NCBI RefSeq assembly: GCF_019049325.1
Contig: NZ_JAGMUO010000023.1
Location: forward strand, 62,001-126,000
DNA: 64,000 bases
DNA from: Streptomyces sp. AC512_CC834
Lineage (GTDB): Bacteria > Actinomycetota > Actinomycetes > Streptomycetales > Streptomycetaceae
Direction of reading: 5' to 3'
The stretch's first letter is position 1; each line of letters starts with the position of its first letter. Under the pieces are notes generated by a model. It saw only the letters and a program-made list of their open reading frames with translations, was not told the DNA's origin and made no database searches. This document shows positions 19,408 to 28,224 of the stretch, piece after piece. Both the position numbers and the translations under genes were made by a program.

Positions 19408-19595
19408 TTCACTCCTCCATGGCCACACGGCGCAGCCTTGGCTCAAGAGTAATAGAACGGCAAAGGAATGACCCTACTGCCTGGGTAGGATCTTTCCCTT
19501 GCCTTGCGGGACAACACGCTACGCCGATCAGTGATTCCCCTCACGGTCGGGGTCGTGCGCGCCGCCGGACACCGCGGGGCACCGCCGGGCGCCAC

Positions 19596-20801
19596 TCACC
19601 CGATCGGGAACCCGGTGTACGCCTCGGCGAGGTCGGTCTCGGCTGCGCGGGAGGAGGTGATCCGGTCCAGGCGGGCAAGCTGGAGACGGTCCTCGAAGGG
19701 CGTGGCGCCGGGCGCGCCGTGCAGCAGGGTCGTCATGTCGTACGAGAACCGCTCGGCCTGCCAGACGCGGCGCAGGCAGGTCTCGGAGTAGGCGTCGAGG
19801 AGGTCGTCGGAGCCGGTCGCGGTGCGGTGGGCCAGTGCCTGCGCGAGGGTGACGACGTCGCCGACGGCGAGGTTGAGGCCCTTAGCGCCGGTGGGCGGCA
19901 CGATGTGCGCGGCGTCGCCGGCCAGGAAGAGGCGGCCGTGCCGCATGGGCTCGTGGACGTAGGAGCGCATCGGCGTGACCGACTTCTGGGTGATGGGGCC
20001 GCGGCGCAGGGTCCAGTCGTCGTCGGTCTCGAAGCGGCGTTCCAGCTCGTCCCAGATCTGCTCGTCGCTCCAACTGTCGGCGTCCGTGTCCGCGGGGACC
20101 TGGAGGTAGAGGCGGGAGACGGAGGGGGAGCGCATGGAGAGCAGGGCGAAGCCGCGGTCGTGGCGGGCGTAGACCAGCTCGTCGTGGGAGGGGGCGACGT
20201 CGGCGAGGATGCCGAGCCAGCCGAAGGGGTACGTCCGTTCGAAGGTGCGTCCGTCCGGGACGGCCGCCCGGGCCACGCCCCAGAAGCCGTCGCAGCCGAC
20301 GACGTAGTCGCACTCCAGGACGTCCTCGGCACCCCCGGCGCCCTCGGCGCCTTCCGTCCCGTCCGCGCCGCCGTGCCGGAAGCGGATGCGCGGCCGGTCC
20401 GTCTCCGCGTCCTCCACGGCGAGCGCCTCGGTCTCGAAGAGCAGCGGTCCGCCCGACTTCAGTTGGAGGGCGATGAGGTCCTTGCAGACCTCGGTCTGGG
20501 CGTAGACCATGACGGACCTGCCGCCGGTGAGCGCGGGGAAGTCGACGCGGTGGCGGCGCCTGGCGAACCGCAGTTCGATGCCGTCGTGGCGCAGCCCCTC
20601 ACGGTCCATCCGCTCCCCGGCCCCGGCCGCGCGCAGTACGTCCACCGTGCCCTGCTCCAGGATCCCGGCGCGTTGCCTGCGCTCGACGTAGGCACGATCG
20701 CGGCTCTCCAGGACGACCGAATCGATCCCGGCGTTGTGGAGCAGCCGGGCGAGCAGGAGTCCGGCGGGGCCGGCCCCGATGATGCCGACGGTGGTGCGCA
20801 T
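19596..20801 (-). CDS. pobA: 4-hydroxybenzoate 3-monooxygenase
   Basis: 401-residue class A flavin monooxygenase that hydroxylates 4-hydroxybenzoate to protocatechuate using NAD(P)H and O2. The FAD-binding GIIGAGPAGL is at about residues 6-15; the CDGFWG region and GDAAHIVPPTGAKGLNLAVGDV are diagnostic. An unusual Gly/Ala/Glu insertion (GGADGTEGAEGAGGAED, around 155-172) interrupts the usual fold. Start ATG 20801, with AAGGGA about 8 nt upstream. No regulator or pca genes are adjacent; a near-palindromic site lies just upstream. Confidence 0.92.
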   Translation of the reverse strand: MRTTVGIIGAGPAGLLLARLLHNAGIDSVVLESRDRAYVERRQRAGILEQGTVDVLRAAGAGERMDREGLRHDGIELRFARRRHRVDFPALTGGRSVMVYAQTEVCKDLIALQLKSGGPLLFETEALAVEDAETDRPRIRFRHGGADGTEGAEGAGGAEDVLECDYVVGCDGFWGVARAAVPDGRTFERTYPFGWLGILADVAPSHDELVYARHDRGFALLSMRSPSVSRLYLQVPADTDADSWSDEQIWDELERRFETDDDWTLRRGPITQKSVTPMRSYVHEPMRHGRLFLAGDAAHIVPPTGAKGLNLAVGDVVTLAQALAHRTATGSDDLLDAYSETCLRRVWQAERFSYDMTTLLHGAPGATPFEDRLQLARLDRITSSRAAETDLAEAYTGFPIG

Positions 20802-20844
20802 CGGTCGTTCCCTTCGGTTGGCGTCGTTGCCTTGCTCGGGCATG

Positions 20845-20863
20845 CGAACGATTCGAATGTTCG
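20845..20863. promoter_or_regulatory. Candidate operator upstream of pobA
   Basis: CGAACGATTCGAATGTTCG contains the perfect palindrome ATTCGAAT flanked by CGAAC and GTTCG arms offset by one base. It sits about 45 bp before the pobA start, a suitable place for an aromatic-responsive regulator. The gap to amt (20864-20971) shows no other feature. Confidence 0.4.
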
Positions 20864-20971
20864 TGTAGTGAAAATTCCTTCACCCTTATGCGCCGAGTTT
20901 CGGCCCCTCCCCGCACCGCTGTCAACGGGCGAACCGGACATCCTTGCGAAGCCCCCTCAACCCTCCCGGGC

Positions 20972-22324
20972 TCAACCCTCCCGGCGGTCCCGAAGGAGCC
21001 GCTGGATCTCCGCCAGCGTCTCCCGGTCGAGGCCCCGGCCGCCACCGGCGAGGGCGTCCAGGCGCTCGGCCGTGCGGAAGTCGTAGGCGCGTTCCTCGTC
21101 CTGCCCGGGTACGGCGGCGTACGTCTCCTTCTGGGCGAAGCCGACGACGATGTCCACGGCCTTGGCGAGGATCCAGGTCAGGACGAAGGAGAAGGCGGCC
21201 ACGGCGAGGACGGCGACGATCTGCTTCCAGAGCAGGGAGCCGCCGCCCCCGTAGAAGAGGCCTTCCTTGCCGCTCACGGTGGAGGTGGCGAACAGGCCGA
21301 CCATGATCAGTCCGACCAGGCCGCCCGCACCGTGCACGCCGACCACGTCCAGCGTGTCGTCGACGTTCAGCCGGTACTTGAGGGTGACGGCGAACGCGCA
21401 GACGAAACCGGCGACGAGTCCTGTCACCAGCGCGCCGGTGGGGTCGATCTCCCCGCAGGCGGGGGTGATGGCCACCATGCCGGCGACGGCCGCCGAGCCC
21501 ACGCCCATCATGGTGACCCGCCGGGTGCGCCAGTACTCCACCAGCGGCCAGGTGACCATCGCGCCGGCCGCGCCGAGCTGGGTGTTGATGAAGGCCGTGG
21601 CGGCGGAGCCGGTGTCGCGGACGGCCGACCCGGCGTTGAAGGCCAGCCAGCCGAACCAGAGCAGGGCCACGCCGATCATGACCAGGGGGATGTTGTTGGG
21701 TGTCGGCTCCTTGCGCCGGAAGTCGGCCGGACCTCTGATCACCAGGGCGACGGCCAGCCCCGCGATGCCCGAGTTGAGTTCCACCGGCAGCCCGCCGGCG
21801 AAGTCCAGCGCGCCCAGGTGCTTGGTGATCCAGCCGTGTTCCGTGTCGAAGACCCAGTGCGCGATCGGCACGTACACGATCAGCAGCCACAGCACCGAGA
21901 AGACCAGCCACCCCCGCATGGTGACCCGGCCCGCGATGGATCCGCTGATCAGCGCCACGGTGACGATGGCGAAGCCCATCTGGAAAGTGGTGTACACGTA
22001 GGTCGGGATGGATCCGGTCAGGGTGTTGGGCTCGATGCCGCGCAGGAAGGCGTGGTCGAGGTTGCCGATGAGGCCGGCGCCGCCGACGTCCGGGCCGAAG
22101 GCGAGCGAGTACCCGACGACGTACCAGAGGATGGTCACGAAGCACAGCGAGGCGAAGCTCATCTTGAGCATCACCAGGATGTGCTTGGTGCGGACCATGC
22201 CCCCGTAGAAGAACGCGAGGGCGGGGGTCATCAGCAGCACCATGGCCGCCGCGGCCAGCATCCAGGCGGTGTCGCCGGAGTCGTAGGCGGGCGGCATGGG
22301 GGCGGGTGCGGTGATCACGGGCAT
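20972..22324 (-). CDS. amt: Ammonium transporter (Amt/MEP/Rh) with variant pore histidine
   Basis: 450 residues with about 11 membrane spans. Family motifs are ALAFFYGGMVRTKHIL, SIPTYVYTTFQMGFAIV, the LDFAGG block and VVGVHGAGGLVG. It moves NH4+/NH3. In the canonical twin-histidine pore DFAGGxVVHxNxGxAGL the first histidine is replaced by glutamate here (GLPVELNSGIAGL, E182), while the second (H331) is kept. ATG 22324 has AGGAGACC directly upstream; the frame open to 23002 is shadow. It is the last gene of the urease operon, 44 bp after ureD, and would retain or recapture the ammonium that urease releases. No glnK or glnD follows. Confidence 0.93.
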   Translation of the reverse strand: MPVITAPAPMPPAYDSGDTAWMLAAAAMVLLMTPALAFFYGGMVRTKHILVMLKMSFASLCFVTILWYVVGYSLAFGPDVGGAGLIGNLDHAFLRGIEPNTLTGSIPTYVYTTFQMGFAIVTVALISGSIAGRVTMRGWLVFSVLWLLIVYVPIAHWVFDTEHGWITKHLGALDFAGGLPVELNSGIAGLAVALVIRGPADFRRKEPTPNNIPLVMIGVALLWFGWLAFNAGSAVRDTGSAATAFINTQLGAAGAMVTWPLVEYWRTRRVTMMGVGSAAVAGMVAITPACGEIDPTGALVTGLVAGFVCAFAVTLKYRLNVDDTLDVVGVHGAGGLVGLIMVGLFATSTVSGKEGLFYGGGGSLLWKQIVAVLAVAAFSFVLTWILAKAVDIVVGFAQKETYAAVPGQDEERAYDFRTAERLDALAGGGRGLDRETLAEIQRLLRDRREG

Positions 22325-22368
22325 GGTCTCCTGGACGCGGGGCGGGGGCGGTGCCGTCGGCGGCGGGG

Positions 22369-23310
22369 CTACGGTTTGCGCAGGTCGGGTGCGGGGTGAC
22401 CGGTGAGCAGCCGGCGTACGGCGTCCCACGCGGCCCGGACGGCCCCGGTGACCCGGGGCTCCTCGTGGCCGAGGATCCGCACCCAGGCCCCGCAGTCGTC
22501 CGGGAGCACGCTCGCCCCGTGGAGCACCTCGTGGCCCGTCAGGGACGCGTGGAGCGCGTCGGCGATCTCGGCGGCGGGGCACCGGCCGCTCACCACGAAC
22601 AGGGAGGCGACGTGGTCGTGCCCGGCGAAGACGCCCGGCCCGTCCACCCCGCCGTGCCGCTCGGGCCTGAGCCGGAGCGTGTCCACCGCCAGCAGCGTGC
22701 CGTCGGGCCGGCGGATCTCCAGGTCGCTGGTGAGGACGGTGTAGGCGTGCCGCTCGCCGCGGGCGATCCGGCCGGCGGTGACCGTCTCGCCGCAGACGAC
22801 CGTGGCGTCCTCGTCGACGGTGAGAACGACGTTCTGGTGGAACCGCGCTCCCCCGAAGGGGATGAGCGCGTCGGGCAGGTACTCGACGTAGGCGCCCGCG
22901 GCGGCGGACAGACGGACCAGTTGCGTCGCGTAGTCCTGCTCCATCCGGTAGACCTTCGTGGCCGCCTGCGTGGTGAACAGCGCCTGGGTGTCCGGACCGC
23001 ACCGCAGGTCCTGGCGGTAGCGGTCGGCCTGGGCGATACCGCCGCCCGTGGCCATCACGTAGGTGAACGCCATGCCGGGCAGCGCCGGGTCGACGTAGAG
23101 CGGACGCATGATCTCCAGCGGCGACTTCTGGTACCGCTCGACCAGCTCGGTGCGCTCCCCCCGGCGGGCGAACCCCAGGTCGAGGATGCCGACCTTGGCA
23201 GGCGAGCCCGGGCCGAGCGTCTCGGGCGCGGCCGAGAACGCCGACAGCTCCGGTGGGAGCCGGACGGGCTCGTAGTGCTCCGGCGCGAGACGGTCGCGGA
23301 CGGCCGGCAT
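22369..23310 (-). CDS. ureD: Urease accessory protein UreD/UreH
   Basis: 313-residue scaffold protein of the UreD family, which forms the UreD-F-G complex on apo-urease. Recognisable segments are YQKSPLEIMRPLYVDP, MATGGGIAQADRY, FTTQAATKVYRM and the EYLPDALIPFGGARF block. The start ATG 23310 lies one base after the ureG stop (TGA-C-ATG), so the two are co-translated. Length is typical. Confidence 0.92.
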   Translation of the reverse strand: MPAVRDRLAPEHYEPVRLPPELSAFSAAPETLGPGSPAKVGILDLGFARRGERTELVERYQKSPLEIMRPLYVDPALPGMAFTYVMATGGGIAQADRYRQDLRCGPDTQALFTTQAATKVYRMEQDYATQLVRLSAAAGAYVEYLPDALIPFGGARFHQNVVLTVDEDATVVCGETVTAGRIARGERHAYTVLTSDLEIRRPDGTLLAVDTLRLRPERHGGVDGPGVFAGHDHVASLFVVSGRCPAAEIADALHASLTGHEVLHGASVLPDDCGAWVRILGHEEPRVTGAVRAAWDAVRRLLTGHPAPDLRKP

Positions 23311-23311
23311 G

Positions 23312-23932
23312 TCAGATCAGGACCTTGCGCCGGGACTCGAGGAAGGCGAGGACCTCGTCGACGCCCTTGCCGGTCAGGCAGTCGGTGAGCACCACCGGCC
23401 GGTCGCCGCGCACCTTGTGGGCGTCGGACTCCATGACGCCGATGTCGGTCCGCACGTACCGGGCGATGTCGATCTTGTTGATGACCAGCAGGTCGGAGTC
23501 GGTGATGCCGGGCCCCCGCTTGCGCGGCATCTTCTCGCCCTCGGCGGTGTCCAGGACGAAGACGAACACGTCGGCCAGGGCCGGGCTGAAGGTGAGCGTC
23601 AGGTTGTCGCCGCCGCTCTCGTAGAGGAGGACGTCGACGTCGGGGCAGCGTTCCAGCATCTCGGCGCCCGCCGCCAGGTTCATCGTCGGGTCGTCGCGGA
23701 CGGCGGTGTGCGGGCAGGCGCCCGTCTCGACGCCGACGACGCGGTCGCCGTCCAGCACCCCGTCGAGTGTGCGGCGGATGTGCTGGGCGTCCTCCTGCGT
23801 GTAGATGTCGTTGGTGATCACGGCGGGCCGGCGGCCCCGCTCGATCAGGATCGGGACGAGGGCCTCGATGAGAGCGGTCTTCCCCGATCCGACGGGTCCG
23901 CCGATCCCCACGCGCAGCACGTTGTCCTTCAC
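23312..23932 (-). CDS. ureG: Urease accessory GTPase UreG
   Basis: 206-residue SIMIBI-class GTPase that drives nickel delivery. P-loop GGPVGSGKT at 11-19; the nickel-binding dimer motif CPH at 73-75 (ETGACPHTAVRDD); the ESGGDN switch motif and the NKID guanine-specificity motif are all present. It has none of the N-terminal His-rich tails found in UreG proteins that also store nickel. GTG 23932 follows GAGAGGAAG; the frame continuing to 24064 is shadow. Confidence 0.95.
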   Translation of the reverse strand: MKDNVLRVGIGGPVGSGKTALIEALVPILIERGRRPAVITNDIYTQEDAQHIRRTLDGVLDGDRVVGVETGACPHTAVRDDPTMNLAAGAEMLERCPDVDVLLYESGGDNLTLTFSPALADVFVFVLDTAEGEKMPRKRGPGITDSDLLVINKIDIARYVRTDIGVMESDAHKVRGDRPVVLTDCLTGKGVDEVLAFLESRRKVLI

Positions 23933-23987
23933 GTCTCTTCCTCTCTTCACTCTCCGGGGGCCGACCGTCGCGATCGGCCGATGGTGA

Positions 23988-24812
23988 TCAACTGGCGAAC
24001 AGACGGGCCTCCGCCCGCTCGTGACGGGCGGACATGACGTCCACCGCGAAGGTGGTCGCGCCAAGGTCGTCGAGGCCGCGGGCCAGTGCCTCGCGGGTGG
24101 TCTCCTCGATCACCGGGGCCGTCCGCCGCAGCAGGACCTGGGCCAGCCGGTGGTCGGTCAGCCGCAGCCGCAGCGCCGCCCCGGCGAAGCCGGCGCAGAA
24201 CGCGAACAGGTCGGCGGCGACGGCCTGCCGCACGGGCACCCCGGTCGCCGCGTAGACGACCCCCGCGGCGACGGCCTGGGTGCCCGGTGCCCGACGGGCC
24301 GTCACCGTGCGGTGGTAGCGGGCGATGCCGGGCGCGCCGAAGACCTCGGCGGCGAGGTCGAGGAGCTGGCGTCCGGTGCGGGTCGCCGCCTGCCGCATCT
24401 CGCGGCCCAGCTTCGTGGCGTACAGCCGGCGGTCCGTCGCGGCGACCGCGTCCCAGTCGTCGGCCGCGGCGGCCCGGTGGGCCAGGGCAAGCGCGGTGGC
24501 GTCGGCCGGGCCGACGCCGTGCCTGAGGACGTCGTGGAGCAGCGCGGCCAGGGAGTCGTGGTCGACCGCCCCCTGCTGCACATAGCCCTCCAGGCCGTGC
24601 GACAGGGTGTAGAAGCCGCTGGGGAACGCCGAGTCGGTGAGCTGGAGGCTGACGAGGAGGTGGCCCAGGCGGGAGTCGCCCAGCGCCGCACCGTCTCCGG
24701 TGACCGTCTCGGCCGCGCCTGTCGTCTCGGCCGCGCCTGTCGTCTCGGCCGCACGTGTCGTCTCGGCCGCATGTGTCGTCTCGGCCGCATGTGTCGTCTC
24801 GTCGCGGTACAT
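23988..24812 (-). CDS. ureF: Urease accessory protein UreF with repeat-coded N-terminus
   Basis: 274 residues; UreF is the GTPase-gating member of the UreD-F-G complex. The family core starts near residue 50 (LLVSLQLTDSAFPSGFYTLSHGLEGYVQQG), with the YATKLGREMRQAATRTGRQLL helix and C-terminal helices intact. The first about 38 residues consist of a hexapeptide repeat, AAETT(H/R/G), encoded by tandem 18-bp units. ATG 24812 lies 4 bases after the ureC stop but has no Shine-Dalgarno, so translation probably depends on coupling to ureC. Confidence 0.9.
   Translation of the reverse strand: MYRDETTHAAETTHAAETTRAAETTGAAETTGAAETVTGDGAALGDSRLGHLLVSLQLTDSAFPSGFYTLSHGLEGYVQQGAVDHDSLAALLHDVLRHGVGPADATALALAHRAAAADDWDAVAATDRRLYATKLGREMRQAATRTGRQLLDLAAEVFGAPGIARYHRTVTARRAPGTQAVAAGVVYAATGVPVRQAVAADLFAFCAGFAGAALRLRLTDHRLAQVLLRRTAPVIEETTREALARGLDDLGATTFAVDVMSARHERAEARLFAS
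24706..24801. repeat. Five tandem 18-bp units in the 5' end of ureF
   Basis: Five consecutive 18-bp copies (24706, 24724, 24742, 24760, 24778) share GTCTCGGCCGC and differ only in the last bases (GCCTGTC, ACGTGTC, ATGTGTC), followed by a 6-bp partial copy. Because the unit is a multiple of three, copy-number change would keep ureF in frame. Confidence 0.9.
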
Positions 24813-24816
24813 GGGG

Positions 24817-26541
24817 TCAGGTCAGGAAGAACAACTGGTTGAGGGGCAGCTTCTGGGCCGGTTCGATGGTCGCGACCTTGCCGTCCACCGTGACCTTGTA
24901 CGTCTCCGGGTCCACCTCGATCTCGGGCAGGACGTCGTTGCGGATCATGTTGTGCTTGCCGATCGTGCGGGTCTTGCGCACCGGGAGGACCCGGCGCCGC
25001 AGGCCGAGCCTCTCGGGCACCCCGGCCGCGACGCCGGCCTGGGACATGAAGGTGACGTGCGTCGACTGCAGGGCACGCCCGATCTGTCCGAAGGACGGCC
25101 GGTAGTAGACGGGCTGGGGGGTGGGCAGCGAGGCGTTCGGGTCGCCCATCTGCGCCCAGGAGACGATGCCGCCCTTGATGACCATCTTGGGTTTGGCCCC
25201 GAAGGAATGCATGGGCCACAGCACGATGTCCGCCAGCTTGCCCGCCTCCAGCGACCCCACGTAGTCCGCTACGCCGCTGGCGACGGCCGGGTTGATGGTG
25301 GCCTTGGCCAGGTAGCGCAGGACGCGCTGGTTGTCGTTGCGCTCGGAGTCCTCGGGCAGCGGACCGAAGGCCTCCTTGCACACGTGCGCGATCTGGAAGG
25401 CGCGGGTGACGGACTCGCCGATGCGGCCCATGGCCTGGGAGTCGGACGAGATCATGCTGATGATGCCCCGGTCGTGCAGGACCGTCTCGGCCGCGATGGT
25501 CTCCGCCCGCACCCGGCTGTCGGCGAAGGCCACGTCCTCGGGGATGTCGTGGCTGAGGTGGTGGCACACCATCACCATGTCCAGCAGTTCGTCCACGGAG
25601 TTCTTGGTGTACGGCAGTGTCGGGTTGGTGGACGACGGCAGGATGTTCGGCTCGCCGGTGACCCGCAGGATGTCGGGGGCGTGGCCGCCGCCCGCGCCCT
25701 CGCTGTGGAAGGTGTGGATCGTGCGGCCGTCGATCGCGGACCGGGTGTCCTCGAAGAAGCCGCCCTCGTTGAGGGTGTCGGTGTGGATGGCGACCTGGAC
25801 GTCGTGACGGTCGGCGACCGCCAGCGCGTTGTCGATGACGGCGGGGGTGGAGCCCCAGTCCTCGTGGACCTTGAGGGCGGCGGCGCCCGCCTCGATCTGC
25901 TCGTCCAGCGCGGCGGGGAGGCTGCCGTTGCCCTTGCCCATGATGCCGATGTTGACCGGCAGGTCCTCGGCCGCCTCCAGGAGGCGGGCGATGTTGTAGG
26001 GGCCGGGCGTGCAGGTGGTGCCGTTGCTGCCGTCCGTCGGCCCGGTGCCGCCGCCGAAGAGCGTGGTGATGCCGTTGCTGAGCGCCTGCTCGCACTGCTG
26101 GGGCGAGATGAAGTGCACGTGCGAGTCCATCGCCCCGGCGGTCGCGATCAGGTGCTCGCCGGCGATGACCTCCGTGCCGGTGCCGACGACCAGCCGGGGG
26201 TCTACGGCGTCCTGCGTCTGCGGGTTGCCGGACTTGCCGATGCCGGCGATGAATCCGTCCTTGACGCCGATGTCGCACTTGACCACGCCGATCACCGGGT
26301 CCATGACCACGACGTTGGTGATGACGAGGTCGAGGGCGCCCTGCGCGGCGGTGGCCTGCGGGTCCGAGGCCATGCCGTCACGCATGGTCTTGCCGCCGCC
26401 GTAGACCACCTCGTCCCCGTACGAGCCCTCGCGGACGTCCTTCTCGACCTCGACGACGAGGTTGGTGTCGGCCAGCCGGAACCGGTCGCCCACCGTGGGG
26501 CCGAACAGGTCGGCGTACTGCTTGCGGGAGAGGGTCGGCAT
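24817..26541 (-). CDS. ureC: Urease subunit alpha
   Basis: 574-residue catalytic subunit. Nickel ligands and active-site residues are all present: H141/H143 in DSHVHF, the carbamylated lysine K224 in [10 protein letters not shown]253 in IHTDTLNE, H279 in [12 protein letters not shown], the flap Cys326-His327 in MVMVCHHLS and Asp367 in SSDSQAMG. It hydrolyses urea to ammonia and carbamate. ATG 26541 is one base after the ureB stop (TGA-C-ATG). A full-length, apparently active enzyme. Confidence 0.97.
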   Translation of the reverse strand: MPTLSRKQYADLFGPTVGDRFRLADTNLVVEVEKDVREGSYGDEVVYGGGKTMRDGMASDPQATAAQGALDLVITNVVVMDPVIGVVKCDIGVKDGFIAGIGKSGNPQTQDAVDPRLVVGTGTEVIAGEHLIATAGAMDSHVHFISPQQCEQALSNGITTLFGGGTGPTDGSNGTTCTPGPYNIARLLEAAEDLPVNIGIMGKGNGSLPAALDEQIEAGAAALKVHEDWGSTPAVIDNALAVADRHDVQVAIHTDTLNEGGFFEDTRSAIDGRTIHTFHSEGAGGGHAPDILRVTGEPNILPSSTNPTLPYTKNSVDELLDMVMVCHHLSHDIPEDVAFADSRVRAETIAAETVLHDRGIISMISSDSQAMGRIGESVTRAFQIAHVCKEAFGPLPEDSERNDNQRVLRYLAKATINPAVASGVADYVGSLEAGKLADIVLWPMHSFGAKPKMVIKGGIVSWAQMGDPNASLPTPQPVYYRPSFGQIGRALQSTHVTFMSQAGVAAGVPERLGLRRRVLPVRKTRTIGKHNMIRNDVLPEIEVDPETYKVTVDGKVATIEPAQKLPLNQLFFLT

Positions 26542-26542
26542 G

Positions 26543-27037
26543 TCAGTGGGATCCCTTCTTCTTGGTCTTCTTGGCGCCGCCGCCCTTGTTCGGCTTCTCC
26601 TTCTTGTCCTTGGCGCCGCCCTTGTCGGGCCCCTCCTTCTTGTCCTTCATGGGTCCGGCCGCGCCGCCCGAACCCCGGAACCCGCGGTGCAGCGCCCGGC
26701 TGACGGCCTCCACCCGGGCGGGGTGCGACTTGACGCTGCCGTTGAGGAGTCCGCTGAAGCCGGTGAGCCGCCCGGTGCCCGCGTAGGCGCACAGCTCGAC
26801 CTCCCGGGTACCGCCGGGCTCGAAGCGCACGGAGGTGCCGGCGGCGATGTTGAGGTGCATGCCGAGCGTGGCGTCGCGGTCGAAGTCGAGGGCGGAGTTC
26901 GCCTCGAAGAAGTGGTAGTCCGAACCGACCTGGATCGCCCGGTCGCCGGTGTTGCGGACCGTGACCTTGAGGGTGCGCCGGCCCGCGTTGATCTCGATCG
27001 GGCCGTCGCCGTACTGGTAGCGAGGGGGAAGTTTCAT
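26543..27037 (-). CDS. ureB: Urease subunit beta with lysine-rich C-terminal tail
   Basis: 164 residues. The normal beta-subunit fold covers about 1-120 ([36 protein letters not shown] at the N side). It is followed by an unusual low-complexity tail, about 122-164, with some 14 lysines ([23 protein letters not shown] and a terminal KKTKKKGSH). ATG 27037 overlaps the stop of the CbiX-like gene as ATGA, with AGGAG 7 nt upstream. The tail could bind nucleic acid, polyphosphate or the envelope, or stabilise the trimer; its purpose is unknown. Confidence 0.93.
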   Translation of the reverse strand: MKLPPRYQYGDGPIEINAGRRTLKVTVRNTGDRAIQVGSDYHFFEANSALDFDRDATLGMHLNIAAGTSVRFEPGGTREVELCAYAGTGRLTGFSGLLNGSVKSHPARVEAVSRALHRGFRGSGGAAGPMKDKKEGPDKGGAKDKKEKPNKGGGAKKTKKKGSH

Positions 27038-27858
27038 CGAAGGCTCCTGCTGAAGGGGAGGGCATGGGAGGCGGCGTGGGCACCGGGCTCGTGCGCGTGG
27101 TCGTCCGGCCCGTGGCTGTGCCCGCCCGGGCCGTGGCTGTGGCTGTGGCTGTGGGAGAGCCCGTGGGTGTGGGCAGCGGTGAGGCCCCGGGGCAGGCCGT
27201 CGTCGCCGTGCCGGTCGTGCCGGTGCCAGGCGTCGCCGACGCGCGCCTCGAGTACGCCGGCCGTCGCGGACGCCGTCAGCAAGGGCCCGCCGGGCTCGCA
27301 GCGTTCGGGGTCCGGCGCCCGCGGGGTGACCCAGGCGGCGGGGAGCAGGACGACGCGCTCCGCGCCCAGGGCACGGCAGCGCCGTACGCCCTCGGCCGGG
27401 TCCGGGTCGCCTCCGGTGAAGGCCACCTCGACCGTGCGGTGTCGCCCGTACTGCCGCACCAGACGCGCGATGCGGAAGAGGTCCGCGTCGACGAAGGGGT
27501 CGCCGGACGGGGCGGTGACGAGGAGCGCCCCGTCCTCCGGCACCCGCGTGGCGGCCGCCCTGAGCCAGCCGACCAGGTGCTCGGCGGTGCCGAAGGGCTC
27601 GGCCAGTACCGTCCCGGCACGTTCCTCCGGGTCCAGGCCCAGCAGGGTGCGGGCGGCGTCGGAGACCAGTTCCGGGTCGCGGCCCAGGGTCATCGGCACC
27701 ACGCAGACGGGTTCGCCCCGGGCGCGCGACGCGCGGACGCACCGCAGCAGTTCACGGCCACCGGCCACGCAGAACACCCCAGGGTCCAGCAGTCGGCGTA
27801 CGGCGCGCCCGTCGTCGCTCTCGTGACCGCCGACGGCGATCACCGTGCCCCGGCGCAC
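27034..27858 (-). CDS. CbiX-like chelatase-fold protein with His-rich tail, inside the urease operon
   Basis: 274 residues resembling sirohydrochlorin chelatases of the CbiX/CfbA class. The N-terminal metal-site segment [11 protein letters not shown] keeps one histidine (H12). [15 protein letters not shown] and [26 protein letters not shown] match the two half-domains, but a histidine expected in the first half appears as Arg60. The tail (212-265) holds about 15 histidines, including [19 protein letters not shown] 27858 is 3 bases after the ureA stop and the stop overlaps ureB (ATGA). No ureE is in the operon. I infer a nickel chaperone or store that replaces UreE; a cobaltochelatase is the conventional alternative. 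Confidence 0.7.
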   Translation of the reverse strand: MRRGTVIAVGGHESDDGRAVRRLLDPGVFCVAGGRELLRCVRASRARGEPVCVVPMTLGRDPELVSDAARTLLGLDPEERAGTVLAEPFGTAEHLVGWLRAAATRVPEDGALLVTAPSGDPFVDADLFRIARLVRQYGRHRTVEVAFTGGDPDPAEGVRRCRALGAERVVLLPAAWVTPRAPDPERCEPGGPLLTASATAGVLEARVGDAWHRHDRHGDDGLPRGLTAAHTHGLSHSHSHSHGPGGHSHGPDDHAHEPGAHAASHALPFSRSLR

Positions 27859-27861
27859 GGG

Positions 27862-28167
27862 TCAGCCGCCGACCGGGTCGTGGCAGGAGACGAGCTTGTT
27901 GCCGTCGTCGAAGGTCGCCTCCACCTGGAGCAGCGGCAGCATCTCCCGCACGCCCGGCATGGTCTGCTTCTCGACGACCACCTGCCGGCCCAACTCCATG
28001 CAGTCGGCGACGCTCCTGCCGTCCCTGGCAGCTTCGAGGATGGCCTCCGTGATGAGCGCCACCGCCTCGCTGTAGTTGAGCTTCAGACCGCGCTCGCGGC
28101 GTTTGCGGGCCAGGTCCGCCACGACGTACACCAGCAGCTTGTCGATCTCTCGGGGGGCCAGGTTCAT
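27862..28167 (-). CDS. ureA: Urease subunit gamma
   Basis: 101 residues, the normal length for a separate gamma subunit: MNLAPREIDKLLVYVVADLARKRRERGLKLNYSEAVALI, then the conserved PGVREMLPLLQVEATFDDGNKLV. Assembles with UreB and UreC in the (alpha-beta-gamma)3 enzyme. Fifty-seven bases separate it from the upstream urea transporter gene. Unlike most clusters it is not directly followed by ureB; the CbiX-like gene intervenes. Confidence 0.96.
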   Translation of the reverse strand: MNLAPREIDKLLVYVVADLARKRRERGLKLNYSEAVALITEAILEAARDGRSVADCMELGRQVVVEKQTMPGVREMLPLLQVEATFDDGNKLVSCHDPVGG

Positions 28168-28224
28168 GGGGACTGCCTTCCTCGGTGACGCGTGGGCGTG
28201 ACACGGTCGTGGGCGGTACGGGTC

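Noticed and set aside
22325..23002. N-terminal extension of the ammonium transporter
   Set aside because: Antisense-like Arg/Gly-rich translation over ureD; a strong ribosome binding site supports ATG 22324.
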